Shown here one piece after another: positions 1-13,000 of a stretch of 64,000 nt of DNA; position 1 is the first letter of the stretch, and each line of letters begins with the position of its first letter. The translations under genes were made by a program, and so were the position numbers. The stretch is from Toxonevra muliebris. Its lineage: Eukaryota > Arthropoda > Insecta > Diptera > Pallopteridae. The notes under the pieces are model-generated. The model saw nothing but the letters and a program-made list of their open reading frames with translations. It did no database searches and was not told where the DNA came from. The stretch covers positions 54,263,408-54,327,407 of the forward strand of contig OY829329.1 of the NCBI GenBank assembly GCA_963691655.1, read 5' to 3'.

Positions 1-1289
1 TTGTGTTTTTTGTTTTGTTTTTTTAATTATGCAAATAATAACTTTATTTTGGCATATGTCTCGCTTGTTTTTTTTTTCATTGTATGCACAATCAAAATGT
101 GTTTAATATTTAATTTTGTGTTATCATTAAATGTAATTAGAGATGATAAATTTTTATTTATTTTTTTTTAGATATTGAACTATAATAAGTTCACATATGG
201 TTCATGGTTGTAATGCATACAATATAATGTATTATTAAATAAATAAAAAAATAAAAAATAAATAAAAGTACCGTATGCTTTTATTAGTTTTACAAGTTCT
301 TGAACGTTTTCAAGGTTAAATCATTCATTCATTCATTCATTCATACAAAATAATTATGTCAATAACTATATATAAAAAATAAGTGTGTTCACTTGTTCGA
401 TTTAAGTGTAGGTTGCACAGGTATGTATATGCTAAGGAAACTGCTAATGATAACAATAATATTTTGTTTAATAAACATTCAGATTAACTTTGACACATGT
501 GTCTATATGACCTTGCTACAACGGAGATGTACTTACCAGTAGAGATACATATGTTTATCCGAAATTGTATAGTTAGAGGAAACTTCAATCTATAAAAAAG
601 AGAAAGAAATATATTTTTATATAATGTTTCAGGAAAAATTAAAAATTTTGAGTAATGACGGTATAGTCGCAAATAAGCGAAACGCAATTGGGGAAAAGCA
701 TTCCCCATACAACATAAGGGGGATGGCTAAACAACTGAACAATGACTCACAAGAAATGAAAATTGTGACGTTTTAGGACCAAAGTAAAGTTTTCACTTTT
801 TACCATTTAATTGAACTTACTAAAAAAAAGGGAAATAAGTAAAAATTTTGATTTTAAATTCGTTAACCCAAAAATTGCAGGGTCTCAGGGACCGTTTTGG
901 TGTTCAGGCCCTATTTTTATATCTTGTGATAAATATTTTTGTGAGAGGACGTTCGCGAAGTTCGAGTTTGTTCTGTGGCATTTTATGAAACAATTGATTA
1001 TTAGAAAAACCCGTAATAAGAGGAAAAGGGATAGTAGTCAATATGTAGGTGTGAAATTTTTTGAGAATATCGAATTTTTATACAGAAGTTTTTTTCCTTT
1101 GGATTTAATTAATGGCATTTTACAAACATTTTTATATTCACATGAAAAAATGTTGGATCCAAGTTTAATATTTTTTTTTAGTAGAGCTTTCATCTTGGTT
1201 TATCCATAGTTAATCTGAATCAAACTCTGAGTAGAAACAAAAGCTTTGGTTTTAGCTTTAAATCTTCTGGAAATCTTTAACTGAAACAT
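1..1289. other. AT-rich upstream DNA, no gene seen
   Basis: AT-rich sequence with an ATTC microsatellite at about 322-343. The open frames here are short and have no recognisable product. Confidence 0.6.
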
Positions 1290-2160
1290 ATTTCCCCTCA
1301 TTTTCCTACCTCTTTCTCTCCCCCTACCCTTTTTCTTTCTACCCCTTATGTTTTCTTTGTTCTTCTCTATTTCCATGCCCTTTTTCAACTCTCTTTTTTC
1401 TTTGGTTATTTTATCTTTCTCTTCACGTTTTTCGCTTCTTCCTTTTTGTCCACTTTTTTATTTTAGCTTTTTTTTACCTAGTTTTAACCTTTCTCAGCTC
1501 TTTCTCTCTCTTTTCCTTACATCTTTTTCTCCCCATATTTTCTCCTCTCGTCTCTCACATTCCCTCATTTTGCTTCATTCTCCTTCGCTCCTTTCTATGC
1601 CATTTTCACTTTTCTCTTTAAGTTTTTTCTCCACATTTTTACCTACTCGCTTCCTTTTTAGCGATTTTTCCTTCTACCTCCTTTATTTTCCGTCTCTCGC
1701 ATCCGTTTTTCTTCCTTCTTCTTGTTTTTCACCTGCTTCTTCCCACTCTATATTTCATTTATATATATAAATAATATTTTTTTATATTTTATTTATCTTT
1801 ACTTCTTATCGTGTTCCCGTCCACTCTTCTCCGTTTTTCTTCATTCTTCCTTCTCTTCAGGTTTTCCCTTCCCTTTCTCGAAACTTTTTCCTTCATTACT
1901 GTTCTGATGCCCATCCCTTTCTCTCCCCTTCTTTCTCCCTACTCCCAAATTTTCATAACCTTTCCGTTTACTTTACTTCCCTATTCTCCTTTACCCTCCA
2001 CTCTTTACCTGTTATTTCTTTCTTTTCATGTTTTTCCTGCCAAATATTTACATTCATTATTCCCTTCACCCTCTCTTTTTGCTCCTCTATCTCCTTATTT
2101 CTTCGTTTTTTTCTTCACGTCTTTGTTTTTTATTATTCTACGTTATCTTCTTGTTTTTGA
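1290..2160. repeat. Pyrimidine-rich tract, about 0.87 kb
   Basis: The + strand is almost entirely C and T with scattered A. Open frames inside read as Phe/Ser/Leu/Pro and are composition artefacts. A similar 0.2-kb tract lies at about 3391-3600. Both lie upstream of the signal-peptide exon. Confidence 0.8.
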
Positions 2161-2681
2161 TGTGTAAACATTTTAGCTCACGGTATGGGCAAAATTTCAA
2201 ATGTAAGAATAACTGTATCGTAAGATGTAAGATAACTGTAACGTCCAGTTCCTCTCTCGCTCACACTACTGCGCGGTATGACGGTGCTACTCTAACCAAC
2301 AAAGAGAAGAGAAGAGAGAGGGAGAAATTAAAATACGAGCGGAGTTTGTTTGTTTATGTTTCCATCAATTTACTCACACATATATGTGCATACGAAAACA
2401 AAATGTGTGTGTACATTTATTCGTGGCAGAATTATTTGTTGGTGTTAAACGTATGGAGATCGACTATACCATACAAGCAGAGAAGTCACCGTAGCAAACA
2501 CAAGCGTTTGATAGGCTTTGCATTCGATTAGTTAGATTGGATTAAAATTAAATATTTTTTAAAATATAAAAGACAATACAAAATGATAATAATAAAGAAT
2601 CTAGGTTTCAATAAATGTATAAACAAAATGTAGTGATAAATGATAGCAAACCACGGCATTATAAAAATTTTGCTTTGTACA

Positions 2682-2895
2682 TTAACCTTAGAAAGGCAAC
2701 ACTTTTTTTATCTATGTAAATAGCAAAAATGTTAAACAGAAAAAATCAAATTTATTTATTATAAAATCACTTATTTACTTCAAAGAAAATACATTGTTTC
2801 TTATTTTTATTAAATGCAGTTAAGGCAAATATCTTTGCGCTGCTTTTAAAAAGTAGTGGGGTTACCGGTCACCCCTGTTGCTTTTGTAAGGTTAA
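2682..2895. mobile_element. TTAA-flanked MITE (piggyBac-like), 214 bp with TTAA
   Basis: TTAA stands at both ends (2682-2685 and 2892-2895). The adjoining inverted repeats are CCTTAGAAAGGCAACA and, read inward from the right, CCTTACAAAAGCAACA (14 of 16 match). TTAA duplication is the hallmark of piggyBac-type insertion. No coding capacity is present. Confidence 0.65.
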
Positions 2896-3867
2896 ATGCG
2901 GAAAGCACTTATCGTCGCCTGAGAACTGATTTGGCGTATGTGTGTACAAATTCATATACTTATACGACGTTATGTAAAATTTTCAAATCTAATAAAATTT
3001 CAAATCGACAGGAAGAAAAACTTAAAGCGCGGAAAAAAGGATGCAATTGCAGCTTGCATTGAGTAAAAGAAAAACAATGCAACTACAACATATCAGCCCT
3101 ATTCACGATTTGGTGCAAATGCAAAATATTTCTGCTATCACAACAAATACATGCGATATGGAACAAAAATTTGCATTTGCATTGATGCAAGGCCATTTGC
3201 AATTTATAGTGAATTGGGCTATTACATATATATAAAAGATAATGATATCTAATAAATTTTTAACTTTATAAAAGAATTCTTTTAATTTGAATTATTTAAT
3301 CCCTATAAATGGCTATACATATGAGAGCTTATGTATATGGCATTCAGTTGGTTTAACTGTTTGCACATAAAATATCTTGCGTGCCTTGCACACGTCCATT
3401 TTTTCTTCTCCTATTCCTATTTTTCTTTTCACTTCTTTTTCCATATCTTTCCCATCCACCTTTCCTTTTTTTCTTCTTTCGATGTATCATTTAGTTCTTC
3501 TTTCTTCCAGTTATTTTTACCTTTTTCTCACTCATTTACTTCGTTTTTCTTTCGAACTAAATTCTATTTACCACTTTCTTCTCCTCCTCTTTCTTTCTCG
3601 CACTAGTATCTGCAGAAACTGGGTGTCTAAATTTAAGCACATAGCGATTATATATAGAACTTTAGTATAAATGATATCATTACTAAAACAAAAAGTATCT
3701 AATGCTGAAATAGTAATAAAAATCTCGCTAATAAGACGCTGTGCAGAGCGGATTTATTAAAAAAATTTAAGAGAGTTGCTCTTTAGCGACAACTACCAAA
3801 AACTAACATTGCTCTCTTCTACATATTTCTAAACTCAAGTTTTCCTATTTTTTTGTTTTCATTACAG
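2896..3867. other. DNA before the signal exon, no gene seen
   Basis: The stretch starts with a 30-bp repeat (2911-2940) shared with the hairpin at 62.65 kb. It also contains the short pyrimidine tract (3391-3600) and ends in the acceptor of the signal exon. The upstream exon and promoter were not found. Confidence 0.5.
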
Positions 3868-4035
3868 CTCACCACAAAAATTTGCAAAAAATGCATTTTC
3901 TAACTTTATTTAAACAACACTCAAACCAACAACAACAAAGCACACAAATTCACAAAAAATTTAGTAGAATTTGGTGTAGCAGTGTTGCCATATTAATTTG
4001 CCTACTAGCAAATGGAATTAGTAAAACAAATGCGG
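3868..4035 (+). CDS. Coding exon 1: 5'UTR end and signal peptide
   Basis: A pyrimidine tract and AG at 3866-3867 form an acceptor, so an upstream non-coding exon probably exists. The first ATG of the exon is at 3891. The 48 codons give a long Gln/Ser/Lys n-region, then a hydrophobic core around residues 28-42 (IWCSSVAILICLLANG) and a likely cleavage near TNA at 46-48. The exon ends in phase 1 before GTAAGT at 4036. Joined to 53273, the next residues are VPTDSG, so the mature protein starts almost exactly at the exon boundary. The frame also runs on into intron sequence for 21 codons, which looks like meaningless read-through. Confidence 0.85.
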
Positions 4036-7000
4036 GTAAGTGTAAAATAAATCACAAACTACTTAAATCACACATTTTTCTAAACTATTTTAAATTGTAA
4101 ATACACATTGCCATCTATCGATTGTATATCTGATAGAAAACATGACATGTCAATGAAATGACAATTTTTGCAACAAATTGATGTCAAGTTGGTCGACTTC
4201 TTCTTCTTCTCCTCGCTGTCATTTCGGATGCTCGTCTCCTTTTACATTATGCTCTATGTACAATATTTTCCCTTTGGGGATTCCCTTCTTCGATTCTTCG
4301 GATTCAATTAAAAGCACATCAATTAGAGCATTTAACAGCTGCCATTTATTATTGTAGTCGAGTTATCGTCGTTGTTTTTGTTGTAGTTGTTGTTGCCGCT
4401 ATTGTGTTTGGTTCGTTCTGGTTTTCGTTGTTATTGTCACACTGTCATTTTGTATGTTAAGCAGAGAAATGGGGGAAAAAAATTATTCTCCTTTTTTTTG
4501 CAAAATGTTTTCCTTTTCTCTAGAGAGAAGCTTGAATTGATTTAAAGTTTTTTTTTTATTTTTTTGCAACCATTTGAACTTGACAATTAATCAAAAATTG
4601 ACAGTTTTGTATTATAACTTGGAAATAAAATGATTTCTTTGAAAATTTCATTATTTTTTAAAGTATACCTACATACAAAAATTTTTATTTTGTTTAATGA
4701 AAAACGTGATTCATGGAAAATGCTTCAATTTTTTCCGCCTTTCTTTTTTTTTAATCTTGGTTTTTTTCTTATTTACTTTTACTTTATAAAAGTTACTATA
4801 AAGAGGGAATGTTTTTTCTTTTTTTCTTTTGCAAGGAAAAAATGAATTTAACTGCTCAACATATTTTAATTTTTTTCACAGCAAAGTGTTGCCTCTTTCA
4901 TATATTTGCTCTGTAAATATTTGCACGCATAGTAACTGATGTTGCCAGATGTTTGTTTTTACCTACATCGCATTTAAAAAAAAATTTCAAATTATTTTTA
5001 ATGTGGGTTTGATGAAAATAATTTTTTATTTTAACCTGAATTTTTATGGGTGTATCCTGGAAAAACGGCTAAATCATTTTCAAAACTATTTCATTTTCAT
5101 GTTTTGTGAGTGACTTATTTAAAGAAAATAAGAAAATTAGAAAACTGTAATTTACATTGGAAGGATAACTCCCCAAACAAAAGATAATATCTTCGCTGCT
5201 TTGGTGCACAATTTTGAGAAATATACGTTAACGAAGTAGTGGAGCCCCTGCTCAAGAGATCGCGTTATCTGTCACTCTCTGACACAAGATTTGGTAATAG
5301 GACCTTTCCTTTCTTTTTTTTTGGGATTTTAATATAAAATTGTGTTTAATCAAAAAGTTTTAAAATTGCAGGAACAACAGAATCTAAGCCTCTTCAGATT
5401 CCTGAGTGGGCATTAGAATTCATAACACACTTTAAATCCTGAGTTGTGTGTTGAGTTTGAAAGATTAAGAAGTTTGTTGAAGTTTGGACCTAAAGCATCT
5501 CAAATTCTCAAAACCCTTACAACTATATGATCCAGTGAAGCACAGGGTTAATACAATTGAAAACTGAATCTAACTCAGTTAGTGCTCTACAGCACATATC
5601 AGAAGCATCAGGAAGCCGAGAACCTTAAAAGGGTTATATATTTTTAAACTCGACCAGTTTGTTAGCCAGAAAGTATCTGAATAAGCGGCTCTGTTTGGGT
5701 AATTGCCCTTCGAATTGAGTACCTCTATATCCTTTCAGGCTGCTAATTATTTAGAATTCACTCATCTAAAATTAAACGTTAGCGACTCATCAATGAAAGA
5801 GAAATATCAGGGCAATGCCTCGTGGATGAACCCCTGAAAAATCTCTTTTCCCCACACAACAAACCGTGAGGGGAAAGGAAAGGCGGGGATTTAAGTTATT
5901 TGTTCTTTCACCACCTTTTATCTGGTCTTAAATCAGTTTTAATTCCTCTTGGTATTGTCTTGGCAATTTTATCCTTTTATAATTTAGAATTATTGTTTCC
6001 CAAAGTTCTACCAAAATAATCAAACAAGCACCCGGTAACGCTCAGATTCCCTGATACCTCCACCCTGTGTTCACTTATCCTATAGCCACAAATGTATCCA
6101 GAGGTTACGTAAGAGGGAGGTGAGTTTAAGTCCTGTCATTTCTTAAAAAAAATAATATTCAGATCCAATGATCGTGACTGCAATATTTCCAGGGCATTAA
6201 TCGGTAAGCTTGCGACTATTTTAGATACAAGCGAACCCCACAGTTGCGAAAGAAAAGAAGAAGGAGTTAAGGTTGTAAAATTTTCTCCAAAGATATTTTT
6301 ATTCTGCAACCACTGTCATAATGCCTGAGATATTCAAACATCGTGAAAGAGGTGGAGTGTTGATTTACATCCTTTACCCTTGGAATGGCTGAAGATACTT
6401 GTTAGAGAAAGCTACAGTGTTTTTTTATGGCTATGGCATCACTCAAAATTTATTATATGTAGATCAATATTATCAAAGTTTAATTACTGAATCTAAATAA
6501 ATCAATCAACATTAAAAACAAACATTAACAATCTGGCAATATTACCCAAGTGCCATAGTCAGTCATCATCTACATGCACGCATGAATTACTACCATTATC
6601 CTTATTGTAATTACGAACACTCGTGAGAAAAGTAAACGTGTCTGTCTGTCTGACAGTATATAAAACAGAAATAAGGCAAAAAAAAAGTTTAAAATATAAG
6701 TAAGTTCTCGCTTTATTTACAATATCCACACAAAAAGGAAATTCGCGATTCTGCATATTTGCACTTACAATCAACCGTAGGTTCCTCACTGACTTAACTT
6801 CTTCCAACCAATTTTATTCTCCCTTTCTTGATCGCTCTCTACAACATACACTCCTTTGCTGTTATTACGTGCCGCTTTAAGTTAAATAAAGGAAAATCAC
6901 TCAGCTTCACTTCAACAACAACGAGACTCCCCAAGTCAACACAATACGACTCGACTCAAAAAATAAACATATTTATTTAGCACATTTACACACTTAACGC

Positions 7001-10000
7001 GTATATAAAAGAATATATGTAAATGAATGGGAGGGGGAGGGGGCAAAAAGAACAAAAACTACCAATGTGTGTGTGTGAGTGAGGTGTACAAGGTGTAAGT
7101 TGTAGCGAATTTTAAATATTGTATGCAAAACAAAAACCACAAACAACCAAACCAACCAACCAACAACAATCTGTTTACAATCAAAGTTACCAAGTAAGCA
7201 TATAATTTCACAGTACATTCATGCATACATATCTACAAAATAAATATAAAAAAAAAACAAGAAGAAGTGTTTTGTTGCCATTTTTTGTGTTTTATTGCAA
7301 GTTGACGACGAATACCAAAGCTTGATGACTGCAACCATTATTCTTCTTCATCATCACGTGGTTGACTAACACACAAAAATAATACTAGGTACTATATATT
7401 TTTTTTGTTTCTTCTTTTCTGTCAGTATGACGTATTCATCTTTTCATTTTCTTTTCTTTGCCACACCACACTTCAAGGGTATAAAGCCGAAAAAGATTTA
7501 TTTCGTATGCAAACTAGTGCACACACAGGCATTCACGTGTTCGTAGTGTATTCTCTTGTGTGTCATACGTGTGCATGTGTGTGTGTTTCTCTGTGTGTGT
7601 GTGTGTGTCGAGTGTCAAAATATGCAAATCTGTCATTTCTTATTGTAATTTTTTGCCCCAAATTTTTTTCTCGATTTTCTTTACAATACAAAAAAAAAAA
7701 AAAAATGTGTTGAAAATTTACGTACTTGAATAAAAAAAAAATGTAGTAGTTTTAACTACTACCCAGCAAAAAATTTAATTTTACATTGTAATAAAGTAGT
7801 CTTTGCATTTTAGGGTTTGTTATCAACATGAGCATTTCTAGTTAATCTCCAAGATATCTGGCTGCTTTGAAAATATTGATTTCAGATCCAAAAAGTTACA
7901 GTGGTTCTACTATTTGACATTTCCTCTTTCTAGTGAAGATTTTAGTCTCAAATTTTTAACACAATCAGATTATTAGCTGGACCAAAAATTAGATAAAACT
8001 CAGACCAAAACCCAAACCAAAAGTAGACTAAAACACAGATAAAAAATCGAGCCAAAAGCAAACCAAAAATCAGACCGAAAATCAAATAAAAAATTTATCC
8101 AAAATTCAGACCAAAGCCCAGACTAAAAGCAGATCAAAAATGGGACCAAATGGAGACCAAAATTCAGACTGAGATTCCGACCAATAGTGAAACCAAAAAT
8201 TTAGCTAAAAAGCAGACTCAGACAAAAAGTCAGACCATAAATCAGATCGGAGCTCAAACCAGAACTCTTACCAAAAATTATAACTTTATCTTTTGCTCTT
8301 GGGGTGGCTAGTGTTTCAGATCTAAAGCTGCAAAGTAGGTGTTCTTTCATCAGAGACTCCAGGGATTCTTCATTTCGTGATTTAGTGCATCCTGTTTTCG
8401 TGATTTCGTCCATGCTGTTTGCGGATTAAACTCATTTTTGAAACCAGTACATTTGGATGTCATCTTTTGTACCCTGACGTATGTCATATATACCCCTTAC
8501 ATTCGAGCAAAATTCCATCAAAGTATCTCTCTTTAGCTTTACAATCTGTTCAGAGCCATCTTTTTTAATAAACTTAAGCTCGTCAACCATGGGATGGCAT
8601 TATTTTACTCTGCAGTGCTAAAAGAGCAAGCTACTTCGAATGCTTTTGTTATGGCATAATTAATAATTATAATTTTACTTTAATTTCTGCATCCGGCATT
8701 ATTTTAAATCCCTTACAACCCAGTGCGCAAAATCTTTGTAAAAGATATCGTTTACAAGAGTTTGGCCATACTTTTGCCGATTAAATTATCACAATCGGAT
8801 TTGAAAACGATACGAAAACGGATATGCCGCTCAGCTTGTGGCAGCAAAGTGTGTCGTTTACTACACTCGCAGAAGATATCATTAGCGAGCCCTTTTCACA
8901 AGCCAGAGAAACCGTTTGCTGTCTCTTTTTCTTACTAATTCTTCATTGTTATATTCAAGCTCCCAAGCTTATCGTTTTCGTGCACGTTTACAATCTTGCG
9001 ACGCTCGTTTTTTTGTTGTGTAGTGTGCCAAATAAACTGTTTGTCGTCTCTCTTGCAAAATTATAGTTTGCGAGCTCACTTGCGAACATTGAATAAACGT
9101 TCATACGACACTCGTATTTTTGACCGCAAAACACTCGTTTCTGAACCCGTTTGCGATAGTTTAGGTGAAAGTTCGCTCAACATTCGCCGGTCTCAGGTCT
9201 TTTATCAGGGTAATTCTTAAATGTGGCTGAGACTGACGCCATACAAAATATGGGAATATATTGTTCTGTGATTTGACATTGTTAGTTTATTCACTACCCT
9301 TCTATTTCTATCTAGTATTAATATAGGTAACAGGTAAAATAAGAAAAGAAGACGGCAAGCTTACTGGTTCAGAAGCGGTGACAATTTTTTTCTGGGTTAA
9401 TACGTATATGTCTGTATGTTTGACTATATTATGCAAAAAAAAATAGTTGATGTTTTTTTTTGTTGCTACTTCTTGCTATTTTTGCGGAAAATTCAAATTC
9501 TTGTTAAGGTATTCAAATTTCTTTATCATCGTCGTCATCATCATCGTTTCGTTCATATTGAAACGTGCTTGATTTGTTGATTTTTACATTCTATTTTTTT
9601 TTTTTATGCTTCAAACAATGTGCACGTTAACACTGATGATTTTGTTACTATAGTAGTAAGTAAGTACATTTTGCTAGTAGGAAACTCTTTCTTTTTTTTA
9701 AGCTACTATTTTTTTAAAAGATTTTTTCTTTTGTTTCTTACTAACTACGTCATACTTTGTTTATGTTTTGAGGAGATGGCTTCATAAAAATGCCATAAAT
9801 ATGGTACCGAATTTTTTTTTCCTCTTTCTTTACTTTTATATTTTCATTTATTTTTTGTACCACACATTTTTTCTAGGTATTAATTTTTTCACATTCTGAA
9901 TACTTAAAATTAAAAAATATGCAACACATTTATAAAAAGCGACAATAATTTAAATGAAATTAAAATTTTATTAAATAAAAAAAAAGCAGCGCAAAAACCA

Positions 10001-13000
10001 ATAGTTAATTTATTTATAAATTGTAATTAGTTGAGTTGAGCTGCCATTTATACTAAATTATTTATCGAAAACTGCAATGAAAATTCAGCGAAAATATTTC
10101 TGTGCGCTCATATGTATGCTATAAAACTTTGTAATTTTTGGTCCAAATATTTATGTATACTAATAATTGTTGAATTTTCCGCTGTCTATTATTCTTGTTG
10201 TTATTATTATTGGCCACACGCACACACATGTACAGCTGCTGGCACATACATATGCGCATATTTTTGAGCAAACAACCACATAATTTCACATGAAATCACA
10301 TATTTGCAAACACTACCAGATGGCAACACAGTGAAAGAGGGGGAGAGAGTGAGGGAGAGAGATACAGCTCCGCAGCACATTAACAACCACAATCCACTTC
10401 CGTTCAAAAAACACAGTCAGAGTAAGTGTGCATGTGCATGTGTGGGTGTGTGAGTGCGTATTTACAGTTGGTCCAGTAGCATAACAAAATTTGCCAGTAT
10501 TTTTCGCCAAAAACAAATTACGTTTCCGCTTTTTATGACAAAGTTTTTGACATAGACATAAATTCCATGTCAGTTTAGTCGTCGAAATTCTAAAACCAAA
10601 ATTATAGCGCAATAACTTTTAAACTTATGATGATATTTACAAAAAATTTATAGTAAATGACATTGATGTATCTGATTAAGAAGAAGAAAGAATTAAGTCA
10701 CATTCGACGTTTTAAAAAAATTAACCCTATCTGGGAATCGAAACAGAGGGAGCTGGAACTCCAGTCTAGCACTCGTCCACCAGGCCACCAAGGTGTGTGT
10801 CAAATGCGCGGCCTAGGCTCTCCATGGACTGTTGTGCTATAATATTAGTATTGGTATGTTAAATTTGTTTACACTTGTAGTTTTACAATACTTTTGTTGC
10901 GATTTTTTTCACATATTCTGACACACCAGCAGAGTAGACTTCTCTTCCTTCTTCCTTTTCTTTATAAAAGTCGTTTCCAAAATAAATATATATCAAACAA
11001 AGAATCAGATCGAAACATCAAAACTCAGACAGAAAATCTAACCAAACTTCAGGACAAAAACATACCAAAATTCATATAAAGGGAGGGGCAGGGGGCCTCC
11101 TCCTTTGTGGTAGATACTACTATTGACCATTTTTTTAACCAACAATTTTTTTTGAAGGAACGAAAAACTTAGGACCACCCATTCCGCAATTCCAAAGTAA
11201 GTAAAATGTCTGTAAGTTCGAATCTCCATTCAAAAATGGATATAAACATTAATTTTTTTTTAAATATCTTTGAAATATCTGACTATAAGTTATGAATAAA
11301 TTTAAATGTGGTATTACTTAGACACTTTATATAACAATTATATTTCAAATTCCATAAATGTATAGTTAATCTTTATATATACAATCGTAGAGTTTTGTGT
11401 GCATGACATCGTGTAACTTCTGAACGACTGGACCGATTGAAGTCATATTTCCAGAATATTTTTTCTTAGGGGGGAGAATGGTTCATAGCTATTCATAATG
11501 GCTTTTAGTAAAGTGGGCGTGTCACCTCCCATACAATCCTAATACTTTTTTGGGTATATCTCAAGAACCATTTATAACACAGTACAGAAATTTGGTACAA
11601 TAACGAGAATTGACAATGCCATGCTACAACAGTATGGGTGGGATTGACAAAGGGGGTGTGGCACCTTCCATATAACCTGAATTTCCATTATGAGATATCG
11701 TCGGAGGCATTTATGGTAAGGTACTAAAATTTAAATTCTTTCAGTTTGTTGGATTAGTGGGTGTGGCACCATGCTTCACTTTTATTTTCAACTATTATTT
11801 CTACTACTATTTCTACTACTATGGGTGGGTGTGGCACCATGCTTCACTTTTATTTTCAACTATTATTTCTACTACTATTTATTTCTATTACTATTTTCTA
11901 CTACTTTTTTTCTACAATTTCTTCTTATTTTCTATTACTTTTTCAACTAATATCTTCTACTAACTTTTAATTAATATTGTCTACTACTTTTTCAACTAAT
12001 ATTTTCTACTACTATTTTACTACTTTTTTTCTACAACCTTTTGAATACATTTTTTCTACAATTTCTTTTTATTTTGTACTACTGCTTCCTATTATTTTTT
12101 TACTACTATTTTTTACAATTTTTTCTCTAAAAAGCTCTTTCTACTCCATTTTTACTATTTTTGTACTACTATGTTTAACTTTTTTTCAACTACTTTTTCT
12201 GCTACCTTTTTTCTACTTTTTTACAACAATTTTTAATATTATTTTCTATTCTTTTTCCTACTACTATTTTCTTCTACTTTTTTACTGCGATTTTCTACTA
12301 CTTTTTCCATTTCTTTTTCTACTATTATTTCAACTACTTAATGAAATATCTTAAAACTCTGCTTCGCTGTCTTAAAATCCGTTAGGTGGCGCTGTAACAA
12401 ATGCTATATTTATAATAAATATCAAATTGGTTCAAATTTTTAAATAATTTTTGGGTTAGATATAATTTCAAGAATGGTCTTTGATATGAATATATATCCT
12501 CCTGAAATATTGTTTCTATAATTCAACTGAAATCTAATAAAATTGTTCAACAAAAAAAAAAAAAAAACACTTAAAAATTATTCCTTTTTACAACAGATAT
12601 GCTGGAATTTCTATCTAACTGCTGAATTGACTCCTTTAGCATCAATTTTGCTCAAACGGTATTATCAGCCGATATGGCTTTGTTTTTGTCGAAGGTCACT
12701 CCCTGATACGCCTAACGGTCTTTTTTTGTTTGTAAATATCCACTATGTTCTTTGCTATCAGACTTGAGTTGTTTTCGTACACGTCGTTGAGTTCACATCG
12801 GTTTCATTTTCTGGTCGTCCAGACGCAATGTAAACTTTCATTTCTAAAATTTAATTAACACAATATTGATTTCAGATTTCCATATTTTGTTTTTAATGTA
12901 CAGTTCTGCAAGTTAAATACTTTTGAAAATATCAATTATGTCAATAATGAGACACATTTTTAAATCTAGATTTTTTTCCAAATTTAATGGACGGACTTTA

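Noticed and set aside
1348..2167. Open frames rich in Phe/Ser/Leu
   Set aside because: Produced by the pyrimidine-rich tract; no start context, domain or splice support.
2240..2330. Core promoter candidate (CTCACACT word and GAGA stretch)
   Set aside because: Single short words in repetitive sequence; no TATA, initiator and downstream element combination.
8700..9220. Overlapping open frames in a less AT-rich block
   Set aside because: No recognised motif or splice sites; may be an old repeat, so not called as coding.
10721..10795. Possible functional tRNA gene on the minus strand
   Set aside because: Box A and B are present, but no acceptor or anticodon stem closes, and a sister copy at 40.2 kb marks it as SINE.
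11757..12354. Overlapping open frames rich in Phe/Tyr/Thr
   Set aside because: They follow the TTTCTACTAC simple repeat in all frames.
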